Source: Xenorhabdus nematophila ATCC 19061 (lineage in GTDB: Bacteria > Pseudomonadota > Gammaproteobacteria > Enterobacterales > Enterobacteriaceae). From it: 64,000 nt of DNA. This document shows positions 30,130 to 38,355 of this stretch, piece after piece. The position numbers and the translations under genes were made by a program. The notes under the pieces are model-generated. The model searched no databases, was not told the DNA's origin, and was given only the letters and a program-made list of their open reading frames with translations. The stretch spans positions 1,316,005-1,380,004 of the forward strand of contig NC_014228.1 of NCBI RefSeq assembly GCF_000252955.1. Direction: 5' to 3'. How positions within the stretch are numbered: position 1 is the stretch's first letter; each line of letters begins with the position of its first letter.

Positions 30130-31248
30130 TTAAAAATCCAGCCGGCAGGTCAGGTGCAGGGGTTTTGGCCGTCCTGGCCAATAATTAACGGGTCTGTACG
30201 CATCGGCACCCGCCAACAGCATACCGTTGTGCATCCGCAGCAGAATAAACGACCGGTGCCCCGGCAGGGTGACATGCAGGTCACCATCAGGCGTCAGCCG
30301 CTTTAGCGTGATGGCAATATCCGTGTCCGGCCAGTCAAGTTGCTGGTCTGTTGGTGCGCCGTTCCAGTAGCCAAAGTCAAAATCTTTTGGCAGGTAAGGA
30401 TGTCGATGTGCCAGCCAGTCGGCATCGTAAGTGCCGGCAAGCGGGCGGCGGGGCAGCCACGGACGGCCGATAAAGCCCATGCCTTGTGGCTGGCAGACGG
30501 GTGTATCAGGCGCCAACGTTCCCTCCAGTTGAGTGGTAAAATGCTGCGCGGTGAACGGGGCATCCGGTCGGGTAATACGGGGGGCAGGGTAACGGGTCAG
30601 TTGTTTGGCCTGCGCATACCACGGCGTGATAAATCCCATCCCCAGCGGATTGGTTTCACAGACAGCGTGAGCAACCGGGGCTTTTTCTCCGTCAGGATGT
30701 TGCTGGCGCTGTGCCGGTGTCAGCCGATCGCTTTCCTTAAGCTGTGCAACTGCTTTATCATCCGCCTGAATTTTGCATTCGCCCCCAAAGGCGTAGCAAT
30801 AATCCAGCGGCAGTGTTGAAAACGGTTTCGGGTCGGTCAGTTGCCACTGACCGCCAGCATCACGGATAAATTCCCGTTCACCGGTGACGGTCAGGGTTTT
30901 GTCGAGCAGGGTCTGGCCCTGCTTGCTCTTAACCTGCAACTGAACCGGAAATGCAGTACAGGGCCGGTTATCCGGCGCATAAGCCGTGCCGTTAACAATC
31001 ACGTCACAGCGCGGTTTAAACGGGGCAAGGTCACTTTCCTGCAACACTTGCGAAACATTCATCCGCCCCCGGTACTCATCCTGTAAACACAGGCGCGGCG
31101 CGGGCAGTAATTCAGCACTGTATTCCCCTTGTCCGACAGGCAATAGCTGGTAGCCGATTTTCATGACCGCCACGTGGTGCTCCACATCCTCCACATCCAG
31201 CATGGAATAGTTCATCACCGCAAAGGGGGTCAGGTTACGAAATTCCAT
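30130..31248 (-). CDS. DUF2169 family T6SS effector adaptor
   Basis: This 372-residue cytosolic protein belongs to the DUF2169 family, which acts as adaptor/chaperone loading PAAR-Rhs or other effectors onto VgrG. The N-terminus MEFRNLTPFAVMNYSMLD and the segments CDVIVNGTAYAPDNRP, PLDYCYAFGGEC (the typical YGG-like motif) and NPLGMGFI are visible. The latter half (QGMGFIGRPWLPRRPLAGTYD, then FDFGYWNGAPTDQQ) is also typical. It sits between vgrG (15 bases upstream) and the PAAR-like gene, the order seen in many T6SS islands. Confidence 0.9.
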   Translation of the reverse strand: MEFRNLTPFAVMNYSMLDVEDVEHHVAVMKIGYQLLPVGQGEYSAELLPAPRLCLQDEYRGRMNVSQVLQESDLAPFKPRCDVIVNGTAYAPDNRPCTAFPVQLQVKSKQGQTLLDKTLTVTGEREFIRDAGGQWQLTDPKPFSTLPLDYCYAFGGECKIQADDKAVAQLKESDRLTPAQRQQHPDGEKAPVAHAVCETNPLGMGFITPWYAQAKQLTRYPAPRITRPDAPFTAQHFTTQLEGTLAPDTPVCQPQGMGFIGRPWLPRRPLAGTYDADWLAHRHPYLPKDFDFGYWNGAPTDQQLDWPDTDIAITLKRLTPDGDLHVTLPGHRSFILLRMHNGMLLAGADAYRPVNYWPGRPKPLHLTCRLDF

Positions 31249-31263
31249 CTCAGTCTGTCCTCC

Positions 31264-33378
31264 TTAGTTCAGGTCGATATCTTTGCCGGTGATTTGCACC
31301 GGACCACTGGCCTCAAATTTGAACTCACTGCCCTGAAGGGTGATACGTCCGGCACTGTCCATGCGCAACACACTCAGGCCGCAGCGCAGCTCAATCACAT
31401 CCCCGACGTTGATGGAAAGGGTGTTGGTGATGGTCTCTGACTTGTGCGCACCGACCTCAATGAGGTAGTTATTGCCCGTCACCAGCTTGCGCACTTCTTT
31501 CACCGTTTCCGTGCTGTTGAGCGTGACCGTTTCCTCTTTGTTCTCATTGACCGTGATGGTCTGGTTTTTCTCCACAGTTTCGCTGTGGTTGGCCAGCACA
31601 TGGGTATCACGGTTGTTGAGCACCTTGGTGTACATGTCTTTCTGCGCGTGCAGTGACAGCAGTTCGCTGCCCCTGGCATCCTCAAACAGCAGTTCGTTGT
31701 AGCCCTGTCCCTTGTGAGTTTTGGAGCGGAACGCCATCTGGGTTTTGCTGCCCGGCAAGGCGCCCGGCGGGATGTTGCTGGCATGGTAAGTCCGCCCGGT
31801 CACGATCGGCTGGTCGGGATCGCCGTGCAGGAAATCCACCACCACTTCCTGTCCGATGCGCGGGATGGCCAGCATGCCCCAGCCTTGCCCTGCCCACGGT
31901 TGAGTCACTCGTATCCAGCAGGAACTCTGGTCGTTGGATTTGCCATAGCGATCCCACGGGAATTGCAGACGCACGCGCCCGTATTGGTCACAGAAGATTT
32001 CTTCGCCGGCCGGGCCGACCACCTTAGCGATTTGGGGGCCATCCATCACCGGTTTGGACAGCGGTGCCGGGCGCCAGTTCTGATTCTGGCGGATGAAATA
32101 GAAGTGGCTGTGCAGCGTGGTGCCTGCGCCGTCGGTTGCTGTCTCCAGAGCACCCGGCTGACTGCCGCTGTGGCTGGCAGAGATGGTCTGCCATGACTGG
32201 TTCAGGTCTGTCCGGGGATGATTATTCAGGATAAACAGTTTGCCCGGTTGCAGGGCTATCGCATGGCCGCTGCCCTGTCCCATAACGGCATCGCTGCGCA
32301 GTGCCTCCAGCCGGTAGCGGGTAAAATCCTTGCCATGGGCTTCGTCCTTGAAACGGCCGGGGTAGTCGTAGTGCTCGTAGTACAGTTGTTGCAGATTTTC
32401 GTCCCGCATCTGCTGGTGAAATTCCGCCGGCCATGCCGGGTTCTTGAAGGTGTAATCCTTAAGCTGTACCTGAGCCGGCCGCACCTGTGCGCTGCAGGTC
32501 AGGCTGCTGATGGCAGGTTCACCCATGGTGTTGACTTCACCGGGCTGATAAGGGATGACTATGCCCGGCGGCACAGAACCACAGTCATCGGCAAAGACCA
32601 GCGTGTTGCGCCCGTTACTGCATTCGAAGAAGTAGAAAATACCCTCTTCTGCTGTTAACCGTTGCAGGAAGGCAAAGTCACTTTCCTGATACTGCACGCA
32701 GAATTCGCGCGCGGGATGAGGATGGCGCAGGCTGAAGATCACATCGCGGATGCTGTGTTCTTTCAGGAGGGCGGTGATGATGGTGGCGATATCCTGCTGC
32801 TGGAAAATACGTGAGTTCTGTCTCAGGGTCGTGCGCCACAGATCCGGCCGGATAGTCATCTGGTAGGTGGTCTGGTGCAACCCGGTATTACCCTGCTCAA
32901 AGCGGGAAACGATCCCCGTGATGCTGCGTTGTTCGAGACCGTTTTGCAGAATGGTCAGCGTGGCGGTGCGATCCAGTACGGCCGGAAAGTCAATAGCCGG
33001 GTCGGCACTCGCCAGTCCCACACGCAGGCTGAACGGCTGGGAAAAACTTTCGTTCAGGGTGAAATCGGTCACCACAAATGTTTGTGGCGGTAAGCCACCG
33101 GCGGTCAGGGTAAATTGCAGGCCACTTGGGTCACGCCCGCCCATCAGCATCTGGCCGACTTTTTCCAGCGCTTTGGTGGCCGCATTCTGCCCCCCGACTG
33201 AGCGTTCTGCCAGCCCCTGCCCACCGGTAAAACCGCCACCCGGGATTAAACCTGCTGTTCCTGACATGCCGCTGCCCAATTTACCTGCAACTTGTTTCGC
33301 TTTCTGAACAGCCCCTTGCCCCTGCTGAACAAGGGCTTGTCCTTTCTGCAATTTATCGATGTGCTTCTTTATTGACAT
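31264..33378 (-). CDS. vgrG: Type VI secretion tip protein VgrG with N-terminal extension
   Basis: VgrG trimers form the gp27/gp5-like spike that pierces target cells and carries the PAAR-Rhs cargo. The conserved gp27-like region starts at about residue 86 (GLQFTLTAGG). It is followed by RFEQGNTGLHQTTYQMTIRP, the gp44-like core FLQRLTAEEGIFYFFE, the OB-fold QYGRVRLQFPWDRYG and WIRVTQPWAGQGWGM, and the beta-helix with ETVTLNSTETV-type repeats near the C-terminus. The first ~84 residues are a non-standard extension: a Gln/Lys-rich amphipathic stretch then a Gly-rich linker. The start ATG is supported by GGGAGA seven bases upstream. The T6SS core (tss) genes are not in this window, so this is a satellite vgrG cluster. 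Confidence 0.93.
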   Translation of the reverse strand: MSIKKHIDKLQKGQALVQQGQGAVQKAKQVAGKLGSGMSGTAGLIPGGGFTGGQGLAERSVGGQNAATKALEKVGQMLMGGRDPSGLQFTLTAGGLPPQTFVVTDFTLNESFSQPFSLRVGLASADPAIDFPAVLDRTATLTILQNGLEQRSITGIVSRFEQGNTGLHQTTYQMTIRPDLWRTTLRQNSRIFQQQDIATIITALLKEHSIRDVIFSLRHPHPAREFCVQYQESDFAFLQRLTAEEGIFYFFECSNGRNTLVFADDCGSVPPGIVIPYQPGEVNTMGEPAISSLTCSAQVRPAQVQLKDYTFKNPAWPAEFHQQMRDENLQQLYYEHYDYPGRFKDEAHGKDFTRYRLEALRSDAVMGQGSGHAIALQPGKLFILNNHPRTDLNQSWQTISASHSGSQPGALETATDGAGTTLHSHFYFIRQNQNWRPAPLSKPVMDGPQIAKVVGPAGEEIFCDQYGRVRLQFPWDRYGKSNDQSSCWIRVTQPWAGQGWGMLAIPRIGQEVVVDFLHGDPDQPIVTGRTYHASNIPPGALPGSKTQMAFRSKTHKGQGYNELLFEDARGSELLSLHAQKDMYTKVLNNRDTHVLANHSETVEKNQTITVNENKEETVTLNSTETVKEVRKLVTGNNYLIEVGAHKSETITNTLSINVGDVIELRCGLSVLRMDSAGRITLQGSEFKFEASGPVQITGKDIDLN

Positions 33379-34534
33379 GGTGTGTCTCCCTGAGATGATG
33401 GAACGTTATGTAATAGGCATCCCACCTGATAACAACGCAGGCCATAACATTCGGGTACAAGATTTAAATTTAACTCACATTGTTGCCGACAAATTGGTTA
33501 ATTAAGGACGCAATAGGTTGTTTTTCGATAATTTGTAGGGACGCTGTGTCCGAATATATCGGCTGATTCGTAATAAATAAAATGGGGCAATAATAAATAA
33601 CAAAGGAGTGAAGACCAAATTAAATCAAGTGAAATAAAAAATGGCACTCAACAATCACAGTGTGAAAAGTTAAAATGATTGCGGTTGAAAAATAATATTC
33701 TTAGATAGTGTCTGTAATTAGTGTATTGAACCACTTAATGTTTATCCATAAAAGGTGTTTCTTTGTAACTATATGAAGTAAAAATAAAAAACAGGTAACG
33801 GCTTTGACAAAATCATGATCATGTTAATTTTGTGAACTATATCACAAAAAAATCCGTTTTTAGCAATGGGTTTTTTATTTTATGTCTTTTTTGTTTAATT
33901 AAAAAAGTGTAACAATGAATGCAATATTAGCATTGAATATATAAATGCCAGCTATTAATTCAAATGGAAGTAAATACTGTGATTTGTTTAAGCACTGTGA
34001 TTTACTGATCACGTAAACCTAAGCTCCTCCGATGTCTTGAGTGTTCTATAAACCACCCCATGCTGGTTTTTCCCTGTAATTTTTCTTTACGTGAAGAAAA
34101 GAAGGTATACAAGTGCCGATAGTGACTTATATGAAATAAAATAAGAATTTTTTTTGTATGTTATATGAATAATTTTCCTGTTTTTAATAATTAATGATTT
34201 AGCTAATCTAAAAAATTTCATTGTTTTTTCTTTCTTTTTATTACCAAAGAATATTTTATTAATCAGTAATGTTTTCTTATTCGGTAATATTAATGTTTAA
34301 TTTTAATTAATGAGTTTTGCTTGTTGAACTCAAATGTTTTCATCATTATTTTTAATTAATTATAAATATCTTTCCTTTTATAATTTGCAATTCTTCATTC
34401 TAATGTCTTAAATTAGGATATAGAAGTATAATTAAATTCGTAATCAAATAATCTGTTCCCAATGGATTTCAGGATGCAGCCAACAAAACGGCAACCTGAA
34501 AGACACAGGGGATAATCAATTCTGGAGGTGATAT
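33379..34534. other. Gene-free AT-rich region between vgrG and the yeaQ-like gene
   Basis: About 1.15 kb contains no ORF of credible length on either strand. It must hold the vgrG promoter (toward 33379) and that of the yeaQ-like gene (before 34535, where GGAGG precedes the ATG). A CRP site of perfect consensus lies at 33831-33846. The 34130-34440 part is extremely AT-rich and might bind H-NS-type proteins. Nothing else was recognised. Confidence 0.6.
33831..33846. promoter_or_regulatory. Consensus cAMP-CRP binding site
   Basis: TGTGA-ACTATA-TCACA is an exact match to the core TGTGA-N6-TCACA, flanked by T- and A-runs as in strong sites. It lies about 450 bases before the vgrG start and 690 before the yeaQ-like start. 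The regulated transcript is unclear. Confidence 0.7.
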
Positions 34535-34783
34535 ATGGGTATCCTATCATGGATTATCTTTGGCCTGATTGCCGGGATTCTTGCTAAGTGGATTATGCCC
34601 GGAAATAATAGCAGCGGTATCATTATGACGGGGATTCTGGGTGTTGTTGGTGCCGTCGTTGGCGGGTATACCAGTACATTCTTCGGAATGGGGAAAGTTG
34701 ATGGTTTTAATCTAGGAAGTTTCACTATTGCGGTTGTAGGAGCGATGGTTGTCCTATTTGTATACCATAAAATTTCTAATTAG
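34535..34783 (+). CDS. GlsB/YeaQ/YmgE family stress-response membrane protein
   Basis: This 82-residue protein has three hydrophobic segments (WIIFGLIAGILAKWIMPG, then IIMTGILGVVGAVVGGYTS, then FTIAVVGAMVVLFVYHK) typical of the transglycosylase-associated (YeaQ) family. Homologues are induced in stationary phase and acid or envelope stress; the biochemical role is unknown. GGAGG precedes the ATG. It stands alone beside the AT-rich region and is followed by a palindromic terminator. E. coli has several paralogues, so no single gene symbol is given. Confidence 0.9.
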   Translation: MGILSWIIFGLIAGILAKWIMPGNNSSGIIMTGILGVVGAVVGGYTSTFFGMGKVDGFNLGSFTIAVVGAMVVLFVYHKISN

Positions 34784-34841
34784 TAGTTTTACAATTTTTC
34801 AAATTGTTTTTGTAATTTTGCTTATTAGTTTCATTATTAAT

Positions 34842-34880
34842 AATAGAAAAGGGCATATTAATGAGATGCCCTTTGCTATT
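34842..34880. terminator. Bidirectional terminator between the yeaQ-like gene and sseA
   Basis: AAAGGGCAT (34848-34856) pairs with ATGCCCTTT (34866-34874) around a 9-base loop. The pairing extends to AATAG and CTATT outward. The genes on either side converge on it. Confidence 0.85.
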
Positions 34881-34889
34881 TCCTGCTAT

Positions 34890-35729
34890 CTATTTTTCTA
34901 ATGGAAGGGAATCATCTGCGCCCCATTCAGCCCAAGAACCATCGTATAATCCGGTTTCTTGATGACCAATCATGTCAAGCCCCAAGACTAAAACGGCCGC
35001 CGTCATTCCAGAGCCGCAACTGGTAATAATCGGCTGATTTAAATCAACACCCTGATTACGGAAGATTGCCGCAATCTCTTCTGTTGATTTATAACTGCCA
35101 TTATCAATCAATGATGTCCACGGAACATTTTTAGAACCCGGAAGATGACCCATTCTCAACCCTGGGCGAGGCTCCGGCGTTTTTGCCTGAAAACGGTCTT
35201 CTGCTCTGGCATCAATAAACTGTACCGTAGTTTTGCCATGTAGGGATTCAAGTATTTGGGTCTGAGAACAGACTTTTTCCGGGGTAAACTGAATATTGAA
35301 CGTTTCAGCGGAGCGGGTAACTTCACCTGATTCAGTCGGATAACCTGCTGTCTGCCAACCCTGTAATCCCCCCTCAAGAATACGAAGATGTTTGGAACCA
35401 AAGATCTTAAATGTCCACCAGGCCCTTGGGGCAGAAAACATATTTCCCTGATCGTAAATGACGACCAGATGATTTTCGCTGATACCCATTTTACTGACAG
35501 CCTGACGAAATATTTCTGGCTCTGGCAGCATGTGTGGCAGGTTGGTTTGTAGATTGGCAACTTTATCAAGGTCAAAAAATTGAGCGCCCGGAATATGTTT
35601 ATCTAACCAGAGTTGGTGATAATCAATAGATTGAGTAGGCATTGGAGCGCTGGCATCAACGATAACAATATTCTTATCATGGAGATGCTCGTTTAACCAT
35701 TGTGGACTGACAAAATATTCATTTTTCAT
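34890..35729 (-). CDS. sseA: 3-mercaptopyruvate sulfurtransferase
   Basis: This is a two-rhodanese-domain enzyme that transfers sulfur from 3-mercaptopyruvate to a thiol acceptor such as thioredoxin or cyanide. The inactive first domain includes HIPGAQFFDLDKVA and NMFSAPRAWWTFKIFG. The C-terminal domain has the active-site loop CGSGMTA, where the Cys carries the persulfide, and ends with LYDGSWAEWG. The start ATG at 35729 is preferred to the TTG at 35753 because it gives a protein (279 residues) close to E. coli SseA (281) and has GAG upstream. A long inverted repeat lies just upstream. Confidence 0.94.
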   Translation of the reverse strand: MKNEYFVSPQWLNEHLHDKNIVIVDASAPMPTQSIDYHQLWLDKHIPGAQFFDLDKVANLQTNLPHMLPEPEIFRQAVSKMGISENHLVVIYDQGNMFSAPRAWWTFKIFGSKHLRILEGGLQGWQTAGYPTESGEVTRSAETFNIQFTPEKVCSQTQILESLHGKTTVQFIDARAEDRFQAKTPEPRPGLRMGHLPGSKNVPWTSLIDNGSYKSTEEIAAIFRNQGVDLNQPIITSCGSGMTAAVLVLGLDMIGHQETGLYDGSWAEWGADDSLPLEK

Positions 35730-35750
35730 AAGCTTTCTCATCTGATGTTG

Positions 35751-35795
35751 CAATACCCGATATAACAGAACGATATGTTGTAATATCGGGTATTG
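35751..35795. repeat. Perfect 13-bp inverted repeat upstream of sseA
   Basis: CAATACCCGATAT (35751-35763) and ATATCGGGTATTG (35783-35795) are perfect complements with a 19-base loop that can pair further (AACA with TGTT). It lies between the small membrane ORF and sseA, both leftward. It could be an attenuator, a processing site or a mobile palindrome; it has no U tract, so it is not a simple terminator. Confidence 0.7.
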
Positions 35796-35812
35796 CGATA
35801 AAAGCTGACGAT

Positions 35813-35968
35813 TTATTGTTGCCCTGCTGGCGCATTTTCCTGCTGTGTCTGCTGCGGTTCTTCTACTGGTGTGGTTGAGCGTGTATACATATTCAACCCT
35901 GCGAGAAAAACACCGCCAATAGAGCCGATAGAAAACAGTACTATGATAATAAGCAGGATTTTTTTCAT
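35813..35968 (-). CDS. Small single-pass membrane protein, 51 residues
   Basis: Reading from the ATG at 35968 gives MKKILLIIIVLFSIGSIGGV, then FLAGLNMYTRS and a polar tail rich in Gln and Glu (PVEEPQQTQQEN). A charged start, a hydrophobic helix and a short soluble tail point to a small inner-membrane protein, or a signal-anchor protein facing the periplasm. It lies between dinG (divergent) and sseA, and a perfect inverted repeat follows its stop. No homologue is recognised. Composition and frame openness support a real gene, but the upstream ribosome site is weak (AACAAAG). Confidence 0.6.
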   Translation of the reverse strand: MKKILLIIIVLFSIGSIGGVFLAGLNMYTRSTTPVEEPQQTQQENAPAGQQ

Positions 35969-36219
35969 CTTTGTTCCCAATTAAGGTGCTAATAAAGCGT
36001 TTTTAGTAAAGATTTTTTGAAAAGGAATACTGGCTGCTATAAAAAGCTAAAATACAGAATGCCAGAAGTATATCGGCTTCTGCATTTCAGACAAGCAATA
36101 AGCGATTTTCTCGCATGAATAGTGAAACTGGAAAGCGCTTCCCAGTCATGGCGATATAAAGCTGATTTGATATTCACTCTATGGGAGAATACCCCTCCAA
36201 TTTTTAAGCAGCAAAACTC

Positions 36220-38355
36220 ATGGCACTTTCCAGTTCAATAAAAAATCAGATTAGCCAGTGGTATAAGGCGTTATCCATCCATATTGATGGTTTTATTCCG
36301 CGAACTCCTCAACGTCAGATGATTGCGGAGGTGGCAAAAACACTGGCGGATGAAGAAGGGCGGCATTTAGTGATAGAAGCGCCCACGGGAGTAGGAAAAA
36401 CGTTGTCATATCTGATCCCGGGAATTGCAGTCAGTAGAGCAGAACAGAAACCGTTGGTGATCAGTACAGCGAATGTTGCGTTGCAAGATCAAATCTATAG
36501 CAAAGATCTGCCTTTATTGCGCCAAATTATTCCTGATCTGAAATATACGGGGGCTTTTGGCCGCGCGCGTTATGTTTGCCCACGCAATCTGGAGGCTATC
36601 TGTGCCGCAGAAGGAGAGCAGATTGATCTGATGTTGCTGGTGGAAGATCAGGCAGAAATCGCCAACAGTGAAGAGCGGGAGCTGTGTCGCTGGTTACGCA
36701 GCGAGTACACGACTTTTACATGGGATGGTTTGCGTGATCACCATAAACTGGCTTTACCGGATTCATTGTGGGCAAAAATCAGCACGGATAAAATGAATTG
36801 TCTGGCCCGGAATTGCCAGTTTTATCACCGCTGCCCATTCTTTCTCGCCCGTCGAGAAATTGAAGATGCGGATGTTGTTGTTGCCAACCACGCTTTGGTG
36901 ATGGCGGCTCTGGAAAGTGAATCAGTTTTGCCGGAGGCGAAAAATCTGCTGCTGGTATTGGATGAAGGGCATCACATACCTGACGTGGCGAGGGATGCGC
37001 TGGAAGTTGAAGGCGAAATTACGTTATTTCAGCTCAATGGGCAGTTGGATACATTTATCCGTCATGTAGAGCAGTATCTGGTTCAATTTCGTCCGGTGAA
37101 ACCGCCTGCATTGGCGAATATTCCTAGATTGCAGGCCCATTGTGAAAAAATTCGCGAATGTTTTAAAGAATTAGCCATGATGACACAGTCGCTGTTGCCT
37201 GAACGGAGTGAAGCAGAAGAATACTTATTCGAATTAGGAAAATTGCCTGATAGTTTACTGTTATGTTGCCAGCAATTATTCAAGTTTACCGATGGGTTAC
37301 GTGGTTTATCTGAAGCGATTTTAAATGATTTAACGGATCAAACGGCGAAACAGGATATTGTCCGCCTGCATCGTGCCATTTTACAAACCAGCCGGACATT
37401 GGGCTATTTTGAAAATATGGTAAAATTGTGGCGTTTGGCGTCGCTGGAAGAATCTTCACATGCGCCAATATCCAAGTGGCTAACGCGCCGCTATGAAAAA
37501 AATCAGTCACATCTTTATTTCCACTGTGCCGGAATTCGGGTCAGTGAGCAATTAACCCAGTTATTGTGGCGTAACATTCCTCATGTTGTAGTGACATCGG
37601 CGACGTTGCGTTCATTGAATAGCTTTTCTCGCATTCAGGAACTGACGGGTTTAAATGAAAACGATGGTGATCGTTTTGTAACGCTATCATCGCCTTTCGA
37701 GCATGTACGACAGGGGCGGTTAATTATTCCCCAAATGACCCAGGAACCGACTATCCAGAATGAAATGCAGCATCTTGAAGAGATGGCACGTTATTTTCGT
37801 TCTCAGGTCATCGCCGGGAAGCATCGGGGAATGTTGATCTTGTTCAGCAGCCAGCGTGCCATGGAAGGATTTCTCACTTTTGTGACTGATTTGCGGTTGA
37901 TGCTATTGGTACAAGGGGATCAGCCCCGTTATCGATTGGTAGAAACGCATTGCGGGCGCATTGATGAAGGACAAGCCAGTGTTTTGGTTGGATTGCAGTC
38001 ATTTGCAGAAGGACTGGATTTAAAGGGTGATTATCTTTCACAGGTACACATTCATAAAATCGCGTTTCCGCCTGTAACCAACCCTGTCATTATCACCGAA
38101 AGTGAATGGCTGAAATCGCTGAAACGCTATCCGTTCGAAGTACAAAGCTTGCCAAGTGCTTCTTTTAACTTGATTCAGCAAGTGGGAAGGTTGATCCGCA
38201 GTCACGAATGCTATGGCGATGTGGTGATTTATGACAATCGATTACTGGCTAAACGTTATGGCTCGCGTTTATTGGGTTCTTTACCTGTATTTCCAATTGA
38301 AAGGCCAACGGTGCCATCAGTAAAGGAATTGGAGATAATGAAAAAGTGCCGATGA
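36220..38355 (+). CDS. dinG: ATP-dependent DNA helicase DinG
   Basis: DinG is a 5'-to-3' superfamily 2 helicase (XPD-like) with a 4Fe-4S cluster, active on R-loops and forked DNA. Walker A APTGVGKT is at about residues 53-60 and the DEGH motif (LLVLDEGHHIPD) replaces DEAH. The cluster cysteines appear as CPRNLEAIC at about residue 120 and NCLARNCQFYHRC at about 195-205. C-terminal helicase motifs include SATLRSL and QQVGRLIRS. Its 711 residues agree with E. coli (716). I found no good LexA box upstream, although dinG is SOS-induced in E. coli. It is divergent from the small membrane ORF. Confidence 0.95.
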   Translation: MALSSSIKNQISQWYKALSIHIDGFIPRTPQRQMIAEVAKTLADEEGRHLVIEAPTGVGKTLSYLIPGIAVSRAEQKPLVISTANVALQDQIYSKDLPLLRQIIPDLKYTGAFGRARYVCPRNLEAICAAEGEQIDLMLLVEDQAEIANSEERELCRWLRSEYTTFTWDGLRDHHKLALPDSLWAKISTDKMNCLARNCQFYHRCPFFLARREIEDADVVVANHALVMAALESESVLPEAKNLLLVLDEGHHIPDVARDALEVEGEITLFQLNGQLDTFIRHVEQYLVQFRPVKPPALANIPRLQAHCEKIRECFKELAMMTQSLLPERSEAEEYLFELGKLPDSLLLCCQQLFKFTDGLRGLSEAILNDLTDQTAKQDIVRLHRAILQTSRTLGYFENMVKLWRLASLEESSHAPISKWLTRRYEKNQSHLYFHCAGIRVSEQLTQLLWRNIPHVVVTSATLRSLNSFSRIQELTGLNENDGDRFVTLSSPFEHVRQGRLIIPQMTQEPTIQNEMQHLEEMARYFRSQVIAGKHRGMLILFSSQRAMEGFLTFVTDLRLMLLVQGDQPRYRLVETHCGRIDEGQASVLVGLQSFAEGLDLKGDYLSQVHIHKIAFPPVTNPVIITESEWLKSLKRYPFEVQSLPSASFNLIQQVGRLIRSHECYGDVVIYDNRLLAKRYGSRLLGSLPVFPIERPTVPSVKELEIMKKCR

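Noticed and set aside
29987..30181. Leftward 64-codon frame between the DUF2169 and PAAR-like genes
   Set aside because: It overlaps the ends of both neighbours in another frame and is Pro/Arg-rich, as expected of shadow frames in GC-rich coding DNA.
36000..36219. Search for a LexA box before dinG
   Set aside because: CTG and CAG triplets are present but not with the required 10-base spacing, so no SOS box is claimed.
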